Shown: positions 1 through 8,900 of the stretch, piece by piece
Numbering within the stretch: position 1 is the stretch's first letter
Layout: every line of letters starts with the position of its first letter
Assembly (NCBI GenBank): GCA_036389375.1
Contig: DASVQA010000150.1
Coordinates: forward strand, 1 to 48,360
Reading direction: 5' to 3'
Length of the DNA: 48,360 bases
DNA from: QHXQ01 sp036389375
GTDB lineage: Bacteria > Acidobacteriota > Blastocatellia > Pyrinomonadales > Pyrinomonadaceae
Program-made: the position numbers and the translations under genes
The notes under the pieces: generated by a model
What the model was told of the DNA's origin: nothing
What the model saw: the letters and a program-made list of their open reading frames with translations, nothing else
Database searches by the model: none

Positions 1-130
1 GCGCTGCCAAAACATCAAGGCACGGCCGCGTCGCAAGTTTTACTGCTGAAACTATTACGCCGAAACCATGAAGCGACACTCCTGTCGCTATCTACTTTTG
101 GTGTCCCGCCGGGATTAAACCCAGACTAGT

Positions 131-1906
131 TCAATTCCGCTTATTAATACCGAGGTCACCCCGCACTTCTCTTATCGCGGTTAAAGCAACCTTGCTGCTT
201 CTAATGGTTAGCGTGCCAAAGTGAGCTTGTATGTTTCTTACTGAAGGGTGAATGCCTTCAGCAGCGAGCATGTAAGCAATATCCTTCACGCGTTGAATTA
301 ACTCCTCGCGCCGTTGCACGGACTGTTCTTTGCGGTAAAGGGCATGCCTCTCCGATATCAGCAAACAGAGTGCCGGAAAGCTGTCCCGCAAGCTTTGATC
401 GCTGCGACCACTTCTCTGGCAGAATGCTTTGAAGGAGCACGGCGGTAATTCTGTGGTCGCAGCGTACAGAAGAAGGCTTTCAATGTCTGCTAACTCGTTC
501 TTCTGGTCTTCCTCGTTTCGCTTCCTTAGTGCTTCGTAGAGGTCAGGGAATTTACTAATAAACACCGACCGGTGACACCCGAACTCTCGGACCAACTTCT
601 CCAAGTTGGGCGAGGGGCGGGTAGACTTCAACGCGGCGCGTAACGCGCGCTCAATTTTTCTATAAAAAGCACGCTTACTTTTCTTGGTATATGCGCGGAA
701 TCTTTTGACGATCAAACTGCAAAGCTGTGGGAACTGGTAACGCAGAGTGTTCGAATCACGATTAAGGCGCATGGAAAAGTCTTTAAGAGAGGGCGGGGGA
801 AATTCGAAATTAATTGAAGCTTCCAGTGACTCACGAGTCGCTTTCAAATCTAACCGGCTCCAACTGCGTGGGACTCCTTTTTTTATGCTCATATTCTGCT
901 CCGGTTGCGCGGGGGCAGAATTCAGTTCGTAAGTGACTCTTCCCATCAACACATCCACCAATGTTTCTCGGGTGCCATAACAGAATCTGAGGAGTGCACC
1001 TAATTCAGGCAAATTTTCGCCCTGAGCCCAAAGTCTGACTCTCCCCGTGGTAGTTCCGAGTATGCGAGTCATTTCACGATAATTCCCGCCAGCTATCTTA
1101 TTCACGCAACCCGAAATAGATTTGGAGACGGCCACTCTTTTAGGAGGGTCAACGACGGTTTGCACCTCGGAGAATAACTCGCCCAGTTGGCTTAAGATCC
1201 AAGACTGCCATTCGTATTCGGCTTCATTCATTCCCCCACCATTCTTGTCTTTCCCTGGGCTTCCGAGCCACTGCCCGCAAGAAGAGCAATGGCCCGGGCG
1301 TGTCCTTGAAGTCAGTACCGGATTTTGCCTGCCGCAGTGCGGACACTCGGAACGTAAACAGCAATGGTGGCCCACGCATGCGGTGATAACTTGCAGCGTC
1401 CAAACGAATTTCTCGTATACCGTCTGGCTGCCCGCCATAGACTCTTCAAAGCAGTTTGGACACCACGCTCTCGTTTTTCGAGAAAGGTATTTATGCGGTA
1501 GTACGTTTCTCCACCTTAACAAGGTGAGCGGGACAAGATCGGCGCGCAACGTAAGCCTCTGAAGAGCATCGGCCCACACCTCTGCGACTACGCCTGTACC
1601 ATTGATGGCCGTTACTTCGTTGCCGTATCTGCTCGCTAATAAAGCGCTTCTATTCTTCTCACCGAGCAATGAGCTTATGTAGGAGTTATTTATGGCTGGA
1701 GCTAGTTCGAGTCCGAATAAATTGGCTACTGAAAAGCAGTGTGCATCTGCCAGGCGGCAGACGTATGAGGTAAGGCTCTCGACTTCCGCCGTGCCGACGC
1801 CGATCGGAGATAGGTGGTAGAGGCGACTATGAGGGCGAAGACAGCTCGCCCTTACGGGTACTCTATTGAGGACGAGAAGTCGTCTTTCCCCGCTAGCCCC
1901 CCTCAC
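131..1906 (-). CDS. tniQ: TnsD/TniQ-family transposition target-site selector
   Basis: Likely chooses the insertion site and recruits TnsC. About 591 aa if started at the GTG at 1906, which overlaps the tnsC stop by 14 bp and has a purine-rich GGAAGAGG just upstream. The frame is open to 2077, but that extra N-terminus reads through tnsC and is basic and low-complexity. Near the N-terminus is a TniQ-like segment (YHLSPIGVGTAEVESLTSYV), followed by zinc-binding motifs (WCPNC, HHCC, CPHC, CSSC). The C-terminal ~230 aa hold about four tandem ~50-aa helix-turn-helix-like units with a recurring pattern of a Phe-Pro-x-Leu turn and a following hydrophobic helix. These probably read DNA sequence, as the C-terminus of TnsD does. 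It is much longer than the short TniQ proteins of guide-RNA-directed elements. Confidence 0.8.
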   Translation of the reverse strand: MRGASGERRLLVLNRVPVRASCLRPHSRLYHLSPIGVGTAEVESLTSYVCRLADAHCFSVANLFGLELAPAINNSYISSLLGEKNRSALLASRYGNEVTAINGTGVVAEVWADALQRLTLRADLVPLTLLRWRNVLPHKYLSRKTRAWCPNCFEESMAGSQTVYEKFVWTLQVITACVGHHCCLRSECPHCGRQNPVLTSRTRPGHCSSCGQWLGSPGKDKNGGGMNEAEYEWQSWILSQLGELFSEVQTVVDPPKRVAVSKSISGCVNKIAGGNYREMTRILGTTTGRVRLWAQGENLPELGALLRFCYGTRETLVDVLMGRVTYELNSAPAQPEQNMSIKKGVPRSWSRLDLKATRESLEASINFEFPPPSLKDFSMRLNRDSNTLRYQFPQLCSLIVKRFRAYTKKSKRAFYRKIERALRAALKSTRPSPNLEKLVREFGCHRSVFISKFPDLYEALRKRNEEDQKNELADIESLLLYAATTELPPCSFKAFCQRSGRSDQSLRDSFPALCLLISERHALYRKEQSVQRREELIQRVKDIAYMLAAEGIHPSVRNIQAHFGTLTIRSSKVALTAIREVRGDLGINKRN

Positions 1907-3101
1907 CTCTTCCAATTTTTCGCCGTTTCGGTTTCTGCCTGCCGGGCTTCTTGCTCCCGCGCTCGGACTTATTACCTTTCGGAAGGCTGCGCTCATCCTT
2001 TTCCGTTGTGTACCTCGCCTGTTCTTTAGCGGCCTTGCGACTAATCTTTTTAAGTGCTTCTTCGAAATCCTCATCACTGTCTAAAACCGTGTCGATGCTC
2101 TCCTCTGACTTAGCGAACTGGTGGAGCATCTTAATCCTCCTAGACTCGGAAATCAGACAAGTTCTCTTGAGGTGTTTCAACTCGAGTGTGACAGCTCCCT
2201 CGTCCACCGCTTCGGTATAAGCCGCGACCAGCCAATCCCTGAGAATCCCTATACACCCAAGCGTGCGATTATAGAGATAGTCCGAGTGCTGAGTTAAGTT
2301 CGGGACTCTCTCGAACGGCATATTCACTTGGAAGGAGTTAACAATGCTGTCGAAGATGAATTTTTCGTCTTCCGTGTCCAAGTAACGTTTGAAATGAATA
2401 ATAGAGCTGCGCCTGATGAGTTGGTCGCTCTCTTCATCGTCTTCAAGGCTTAGTAGATCAAGTATCTTGTATGTGCCAAACAGCCCATGCAATGTTCCCG
2501 TCATATTCGCGACGGACTTAAGGTTCTCCGTCTGCTCTTCGACCCTCAGGCCTCCGGTGTTGACCAACTGGTGCGCCTCGTCCAACAAGAAGATGAGGGG
2601 GCGGCGAAACTTAAAGCACGATTCGATAGCGCGTCGATATTTCCTTATGCTCGCGTCTTCGACGAGCAGTTTCTTCTTACCATCAACAAACCTCACGTCC
2701 ACGCTGACATCCGCGTAGAGAACTTTCTTTTCGATGTGCCTTTCTTCCATTGCCTCCAGCGCGCGCACGTAGTAATCCCCCCAACTCGGCTGTTTGGTGT
2801 CCTTCGCCGGGACTTCCATCCACGCGACAGGAATCCTGCCGGGGTCGGTGTGCTGGACCTCTGACCACTCCCACTCGAGTTCACTGACAAGCCACCTGAT
2901 GAGGAACGACTTGCCGACGCCGGTCGGACCGGCGACGATGATCAGCTGCTTCCCGCCGGGCTCCCGGATGATCCTCATCACTCTGTTGAATATCAGCTCG
3001 ATCATCGGGTGAAGAACTTCGTATTCCCGGAAATATTGCTTACGCTCCTCCGGAGATGCCTTAAGCAGATGAATCGGGAACTTGTTACCTTCTTCAGTCA
3101 C
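1893..3101 (-). CDS. tnsC: TnsC/TniB-family AAA+ ATPase of Tn7-like transposon
   Basis: ATP-dependent regulator that links the target-bound TnsD/TniQ to the transposase. 402 aa. Walker A is GPTGVGKS (about residues 58-65) and Walker B is LIFLLDEAH (169-177). A short N-terminal helix region and a highly charged Lys/Arg/Gly-rich C-terminal tail (about 345-402) flank the ATPase core; the tail may contact DNA or the transposase. The ATG overlaps the last 4 bases of the tnsAB gene (ATGA), so the two are translationally coupled. The 3' end overlaps the proposed start of tniQ. Confidence 0.88.
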   Translation of the reverse strand: MTEEGNKFPIHLLKASPEERKQYFREYEVLHPMIELIFNRVMRIIREPGGKQLIIVAGPTGVGKSFLIRWLVSELEWEWSEVQHTDPGRIPVAWMEVPAKDTKQPSWGDYYVRALEAMEERHIEKKVLYADVSVDVRFVDGKKKLLVEDASIRKYRRAIESCFKFRRPLIFLLDEAHQLVNTGGLRVEEQTENLKSVANMTGTLHGLFGTYKILDLLSLEDDEESDQLIRRSSIIHFKRYLDTEDEKFIFDSIVNSFQVNMPFERVPNLTQHSDYLYNRTLGCIGILRDWLVAAYTEAVDEGAVTLELKHLKRTCLISESRRIKMLHQFAKSEESIDTVLDSDEDFEEALKKISRKAAKEQARYTTEKDERSLPKGNKSERGSKKPGRQKPKRRKIGRGEGG

Positions 3102-5809
3102 TTGTTTCTCCGCACTTTGTTAAAAACCATTAGACTGTCAGGCTTGGTCTGTAGACGTTCCGTCTCACTGGTAGATGGCTCGGCACTGCCTATATCGCCC
3201 CCGCGGACTAACGCCGCGCTCTGGCCGGATCTGGCGAACGCTTCATAATCCAACTTCCGCTGGAGTTCCTTTTCTTCATCTTCAGAAGCTTTGGCAAGGT
3301 GCTTAGCGACGTCTTCCGCCCTCAGCATGTAACCTCCCGCATGCGCACGCCGTCTCTGCCTGAGTTCTTCGGTCATCTGGACTATGTCACGCTCCGAGCA
3401 TTTTTTGAGCATGTTGTATAAACTCGGCGGGGCGTACCCTTCCTCCCAGCGCCCTTTCACATAAGCCAATATCGTGCTCGCGTCGTAGGGGTCGTAGCGA
3501 GTTTCAGGGGTAGTGCCAATCAACTTCGCCTGCTGGAACTTGGGTGCGTTGTAAAAGACATAGTGGTGCTTGATTCCACGGCTCTGTACGATTCGGCCCT
3601 TCCCCCGTGGGGTTTCGGGCATAGTCTCGACCAAAAAATTCCGGTCGTAGATGATTTCATCATAAGGAAGATCGTAGTGTTGCATGCCGAGGTCGTACGC
3701 CTCCTGTGGGCTCAAGCCATCCAAGGCAGGGTGCTCACGATTGTTGTAACCATGGAAGTACTCGTCTAGCCTGGGATATAGCAGCCCGTAACTCCACACG
3801 GCTAAATTTTTAGGATTCACAATTTTCGTCATCATCCTGCGGTCACCCCAAGGCTTCGTATTCCCCATCAGGTTGTGCACGAATTGTGTTTGAGTCGTCC
3901 CCAACACCCTCTCGACAGGCGAGCCGAAACGCGGCTTTGCGGTCGGTCTTAACTTTTTGTCGCAGTTGTATCGGGCAAGCAACGTATCGAAATACACGCT
4001 GCGGAAAGCCGCCCCCTTGTCGACCACAGCTAATTCAGGGAAGCGCCCGTGACGCCGTACGCAATGGCGCATGACCATCATGAGTGACTTTTTACTTTCT
4101 CTGTCGAAAGATAGGTAAAAGGCAAGGATGAGCCGTGTGAAGGCATCAATGAGCAGTGTCAACGTAGGTATGCCGAGCACTTTGAATGTCTTCGGACTTA
4201 CGAGAAGTAGTGGCAGCGGCGTGTGGTCAATGTGGCAGATCTGCCAAGGGTGTTCGCCGTGGCGCGGTGTCTTCTCATCAAGTATCCAGTAAAACTCCTC
4301 GCGTTGGTAGGCCACCCTCGAGCCTTTCCTTTTCTCCTCCTGCCTCTTCCCAGCACGCGCTAATATCGCATTCCTGTAAGTGGAAAGGACTGGTATCTGA
4401 TCTACTGCAATTTTCTTCTCCCTACATCGGCGAACGAACTCGCCGTACGAGGCGGACATATTCTTTTCCACGGGCGTTTCATAGGTATCCGCGATGCACT
4501 GGTTCATATCCTCCCGCATTTCGTCAGGAAGTCTGGGCTCTCTAGATCCCTTGTTTTTATGAAGTGGAATTAACCCTAACAAGCCATCACCGTATTTCTC
4601 TTTTGCCTCTTTAAATTTTTTCACCCAGTCTCGGATGGTCCGCATGCTGAATGGCGGGTTGATAATCTTCTCGCCACGAAGTATTGGATGCACTATGTGA
4701 TAACGCTCTAGCGCAATAACCCTATCCTCTCGATTAAACTGCTCAGCATATTCACTGGCTGCGTCACTTAATGAGCCACGCTGGCGGAGTTCGAGGCCGG
4801 TAATCAGACCCCGTGTGAGGTACGACTCGAATTTAGAAATTGACACTTCGACCGTGTCCTCACGGCCGAAATCCAAGGACACCAAAGTGCTGCCTACTAA
4901 CAATATTTTGATGGGCTTGCCGTCGAAGAGAGCTCTCGAACCCGGAACCACATCACTGGCGCGAAACGGCTCGTCCGCTTTGCTAGCGATTCCCGAGATC
5001 GCTTCGTAAAAAGCGGCATCCTCTTTCGTTAAGTAAACGTAAGTTCTCTCGGGCTCAGTCAGCAGATCTTTATTTATGTTGACGTAAATCCGTTTTGTGG
5101 CGATAAGCTCATAGATACAGCCGCTGCTAAAATTGTTCACCTCGGCAAGTTCAAGTAAGGACGAAAGAGTGGTCTGGGGGCGCTTACTTAAAAACTCCGA
5201 AACAAGGGTGAAAGTGCGGGAGTCGACGATAGATACGTACCCGGGCTTGTAATACCTATGTGCGATGTTGGCGTTTCTCGCAAGCGTATAATTAATCTCC
5301 GCGGAAGAGCGGAGGTGAAAATAAAGGCCGTATTGCTCCGCATATTCCTCACCGGGCACATAATGCCATACGCCGTTATCATCCTGGCAGTATCGGTCAG
5401 GGTAATCTTGCGCGAGTTTTAGAAGCGCCTCCTCCGTCTTCCACTCCTCCCATCCTGCGGAGTCATCGCGTATGACGAAGAAGTCCGGCGTGCATTTGTG
5501 CCCACGTGACTTTCCCTTTCTATCTCTTACGTGGACAGTAAACTGGTTTGGCTGATCCCAATACTCCTTAATGTCATTCTCAGGGTCTTCGTAGAGTAGA
5601 ACCGCTTGGAGTTCGACCGTGTGACTTTCGAACTGAACCGAATGGCCCATCTTCCAGCTTTTATTAAAAATTCCGCTGACATTCGTAGGCCCGCTGTCTG
5701 TCAAGCGCGCGGGATCAGAATTTCGAATTCTGATTACCTCTTCGCGAGCTTCTGTAGAGAGATTCAGCCGGTCGCACCAACTCTCAAACTCTTTAGCTGT
5801 CATTTTCAT
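3098..5809 (-). CDS. tnsAB: TnsA-TnsB fusion transposase (endonuclease + DDE integrase)
   Basis: Cuts both strands at the transposon ends and joins them to the target. 903 aa, longer than TnsB alone. Residues ~55-185 resemble TnsA: a restriction-nuclease fold with E66, D109 in the CTPDF motif and E122-W-K124. These match the E, D and ExK arrangement of TnsA. The rest is TnsB: a winged-helix/HTH region (~340-500), then a retroviral-integrase DDE core with D527 (CHIDHTP), D596 (VVDKGAAF) and E632 (GSPVERVLG), and a basic C-terminal TnsC-interacting tail. The ATG at 5809 is 180 bp inside the transposon end, leaving no room for a separate tnsA. With a TnsA activity the element should move by cut-and-paste. 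Confidence 0.88.
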   Translation of the reverse strand: MKMTAKEFESWCDRLNLSTEAREEVIRIRNSDPARLTDSGPTNVSGIFNKSWKMGHSVQFESHTVELQAVLLYEDPENDIKEYWDQPNQFTVHVRDRKGKSRGHKCTPDFFVIRDDSAGWEEWKTEEALLKLAQDYPDRYCQDDNGVWHYVPGEEYAEQYGLYFHLRSSAEINYTLARNANIAHRYYKPGYVSIVDSRTFTLVSEFLSKRPQTTLSSLLELAEVNNFSSGCIYELIATKRIYVNINKDLLTEPERTYVYLTKEDAAFYEAISGIASKADEPFRASDVVPGSRALFDGKPIKILLVGSTLVSLDFGREDTVEVSISKFESYLTRGLITGLELRQRGSLSDAASEYAEQFNREDRVIALERYHIVHPILRGEKIINPPFSMRTIRDWVKKFKEAKEKYGDGLLGLIPLHKNKGSREPRLPDEMREDMNQCIADTYETPVEKNMSASYGEFVRRCREKKIAVDQIPVLSTYRNAILARAGKRQEEKRKGSRVAYQREEFYWILDEKTPRHGEHPWQICHIDHTPLPLLLVSPKTFKVLGIPTLTLLIDAFTRLILAFYLSFDRESKKSLMMVMRHCVRRHGRFPELAVVDKGAAFRSVYFDTLLARYNCDKKLRPTAKPRFGSPVERVLGTTQTQFVHNLMGNTKPWGDRRMMTKIVNPKNLAVWSYGLLYPRLDEYFHGYNNREHPALDGLSPQEAYDLGMQHYDLPYDEIIYDRNFLVETMPETPRGKGRIVQSRGIKHHYVFYNAPKFQQAKLIGTTPETRYDPYDASTILAYVKGRWEEGYAPPSLYNMLKKCSERDIVQMTEELRQRRRAHAGGYMLRAEDVAKHLAKASEDEEKELQRKLDYEAFARSGQSAALVRGGDIGSAEPSTSETERLQTKPDSLMVFNKVRRNK

Positions 5810-5837
5810 GTTGAAATCTCCAGGGACGGATTACGCC

Positions 5838-5859
5838 AATGGTTTTGGAAATTGAACAA
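5838..5859 (-). repeat. Internal TnsB-type end repeat
   Basis: The plus-strand core AATGGTTTTGGAAATTG (5838-5854) closely matches AACGGTTTTAGAAATTG at the terminus (5970-5986); only two of these 17 bases differ. The two copies are 132 bp apart in the same orientation, as expected for repeated TnsB-binding sites inside a Tn7-like end. A weaker, gapped copy may lie at 5935-5951. Confidence 0.6.
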
Positions 5860-5969
5860 TGGTGATTTTCTGATGTCAGGTGGAAGACTTCTGTTAATTA
5901 CCGCGAAATAGTACAAGAATATTTGCTAGATTGAAATGTTTGTTGGAAGTTTATAGGTAATAAATTAGG

Positions 5970-5991
5970 AACGGTTTTAGAAATTGTTACA
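5970..5991 (-). repeat. Terminal TnsB-type end repeat and transposon terminus
   Basis: Read inward on the minus strand the end begins TGTAACAATTTCTAAAACC. TGT at the tip is the hallmark of Tn7-family ends. It contains the same core as the repeat at 5838-5854. Host DNA would begin at 5992; a 5-bp target duplication (CGATC, 5992-5996) is predicted at the other end of the element. Confidence 0.6.
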
Positions 5992-8900
5992 CGATCCTGC
6001 GCGCCGCGGTTTCTCACAACTGACAGACACGGTGGGCATAATCGGCGCGAGCGATGCCAAGTTGAGCGGTGACGGCAAGCGCATCGCCTTCGTCAACGAT
6101 ATGCGTGGTGGCGCAGACGACGCGACTACCACACGCGATCTTTTGCTCTACGATTTCACAACGCGGAGCACGCGCGTCCTCGCGTCAGACGTGCGCGGGC
6201 TGGCGCTCGCGCCGGGTCGTGCGATTACCGACGATGGTGCGCGCGTTGTCTATGCGGCAGAGACGGCGCTTCATACGACGCAGGTGTTTCTCTATGACGG
6301 ACGCAACGAGGTGGTGCGCCAGTTGACCACGCTCGGCTCGCGCGTGACGGACGTGCCGCTCAATCCGACGATTAGCGGCGACGGGTCGCGCGTTGTTTTT
6401 GCGACACGCCGCAGCGTCGTGGGTGGCAACGGCGACGGCAGCGCCGAGCTTTACAGCTATGACGTGCCGACAAACCGCTTCACGCGGCTGACAAACGCGC
6501 CTGCGGGTGCTATGGCCGAGATTGTCGCTTCGCTCGACGACGATGGCGCGCGCGTCGCCTTCAATTTCCCGCGTGTGCTGTCCGGCGCGGTCAGCGAAGA
6601 TGAATTGGCCAACAACTCGGAGATCTACATCGCTGATATAGAAGCCCGCCCGCCGTTTGCGACCGACTTGCGAGTCACGCACGGCGCGACCTTCGGCCAC
6701 GAACCGACGACCGTCAAGGCCATCGCGCCTGAGCAGATTGCCGTGGCGACGGGGCGCAATCTATCGCTCAGCGCGCAACAGACGCTGCGCCAGACCGACG
6801 GCTCATTCCCGCGCACCTGCGCCAACGTGACGCTAACGGTTAACGGTCAAGCGGCAGAACTGCTCTACGTCTCGCCTACGCAGATCAACTTTGTCGTGCC
6901 GCCCGGCATTGCGCCGGGACTCGCAACCGTCTCGGTACGCAATCACGACGGCTACGAGGCGCGTACTACGGTCACAATTTTGTCTGCCGCGCCCGGCATC
7001 TTCACCGAGAGCGGCGACGGCCGAGGCTCGGCCGTCGCGCTGGAAGCGACATACAACCTGCGCCCGCCCTTCGATCCATTGGACGTACAACATAACCCGC
7101 GCCGCCTGATCATCTTCGCTACAGGCGTGCGCCATGCGTCAGACCTGAGCGTCTCAATCGCCGGACGCGCGCTGGCGGTCGAGCGGGTCGTACCCTCGCC
7201 TGACCTGTCCGGATTAGATGAAATTCACGTTGCGCTGACGCCGGCACTGCGCGGCGCTGGCATTGTGCCGCTCACGTTGCGCGCCGGTGGGCGCGACAGT
7301 AATCCGACGACCATCCAGTTTGGCGGGGTGCGCCGCGCGGCGCGCATCGTGCTGTCGCCGGAAGAGGCCCGCGTCGGCGTCGGGCGCACGCTGCAACTGG
7401 TCGCTACCGTCTTAGATGAAGCCGGTTCTGAGTTGAGCGGTGCGCCTGTCGCTTTCAACTCCGACGCGCCGGACGTAGCAGACGTGGACGCAGCCGGCAC
7501 TGTGCGCGGACTGAGCGCGGGCGCGGCCAGTATCCGCGTAACTTCCGGCGACATCGGCGCGACAATGCGGGTGCAGGTCTATCCGCTCACGCTCGTCATT
7601 AACGAGGTGTTGGCCGATCCGCCCGACGGCGCGGCGGGCGACGCGAACCGAGACGGTGTACGGAGCGCCGCGCAGGACGAGTTCGTCGAGATCGTTAATG
7701 CCTCGGCGCAGGACTACGACCTCGGCGGCTATCAACTGCTCACGCGCACGAGCGGCGGCGTTGACGTGTTGCGCCATACCTTCGCACCCGGGACGCTCCT
7801 GCCGCCGGGCACGGCCGTCGTCATCTTTGGTGGCGCGCAGCCCGCGACCTTCAATCCAAGCGATCCCGCATTCGGCGGCGCGCAAGTCCTCACCGCAGCA
7901 ACCGGCGGGCTATCGCTATTAAACGGCGGCAGCACCGTCACGCTGCTCGATCCAAGCGGCACGCCCGTCGAACAGATGAGCTATGGCGACGACGTGCATC
8001 TGCCCGCCGACAACAATCAATCGCTCACGCGTGCCCCCGATCTTACCGGCAACTTCACACCACACGAGCAGGCGGCCCGTAGCGCCGGTCGCCCCTTCTC
8101 ACCCGGCACGCACCCGGACGGCACGCCCTTTAACCCGACCGCACCTGTCGCACGCATCACGGTCGAACCGGCTAACGCAGAGATAGAGACGGGCGCGCAG
8201 CAGCAGTTTATCGCGCACGCTTTTGCCGCGAGCGGCGCAGAGTTGAGCGGCGTAATCTTCGGCTGGCAGACGAGCGACGCGGCGGTTGCGCCAATTGACG
8301 CGCAAGGGTTGGCGCGCGCTCTAAAGGCCGGCACTTCAGAGGTCACGGCGCAGGCACGCGGCGTGCGCTCAGCCCCGGCGCTGCTCACAGTGCGCGCGCC
8401 TACGCCCGTGCTGACGCGCATAGAGGTCGAGCCTGCCCTGCTCACGCTGCCCGCCGGTGTGCAGCAACAGTTCAACGCGCGTGCGTTCGACCAACGCGGA
8501 CAGGAAATGAGCGGCGTTGCGTTTGTGTGGACATCAAGCGAGCCGGGCGTCGCCACGATTGATCAGGCGGGACTGGCGCGCACGCTCGGTCGGGGCGCGA
8601 CGAGCATCAACGCAGCGGCGCAGGGCATCAGCGGCGCAGCCATGCTCAACGTCACAGCACCCGCGCTCGTCATTAACGAAGTGCTGGCCGACCCGCCCGA
8701 TGGCGCGGTGGGCGACGCCAATCACGACGGCACACGCAGCGGCACGGACGACGAATTTATCGAGTTGGTTAACAACACCGGCGGCGCGCTCGACCTCGGC
8801 GGCTGGACGCTCCGCACGCACACGCTAACGAATTTAACCGAGACGATGCGGCACAGCTTCGCCGCCGGTACTGCGTTGCCGCCCGGCGACGCAATCGTTA

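Larger units (their letters stand above)
1..5991 (-). mobile_element. Tn7-like transposon, tns-proximal end (other end outside window)
   Basis: Three overlapping minus-strand genes encode a TnsA-TnsB fusion, the TnsC ATPase and a TnsD/TniQ target selector, which is a complete Tn7-type core machinery. The region has clearly lower GC and more A/T-rich codons than the gene-dense DNA from 5992 onward. The outer boundary is placed at the ACA at 5989-5991 (TGT read inward on the minus strand), where low-GC DNA stops abruptly in the middle of a host reading frame. The left boundary and any cargo genes lie outside the window; bases 1-130 show no gene and no convincing second end. Confidence 0.82.

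Noticed and set aside
1..130. Possible left end of the transposon
   Set aside because: No TGT tip and no good match to the end-repeat core; the GC is intermediate and no host reading frame resumes, so the left end is probably outside the window.
131..5809. CRISPR-associated transposon
   Set aside because: No cas gene or CRISPR array is visible and the TniQ is long with DNA-binding repeats, more like TnsD. Genes beyond the left edge could change this.
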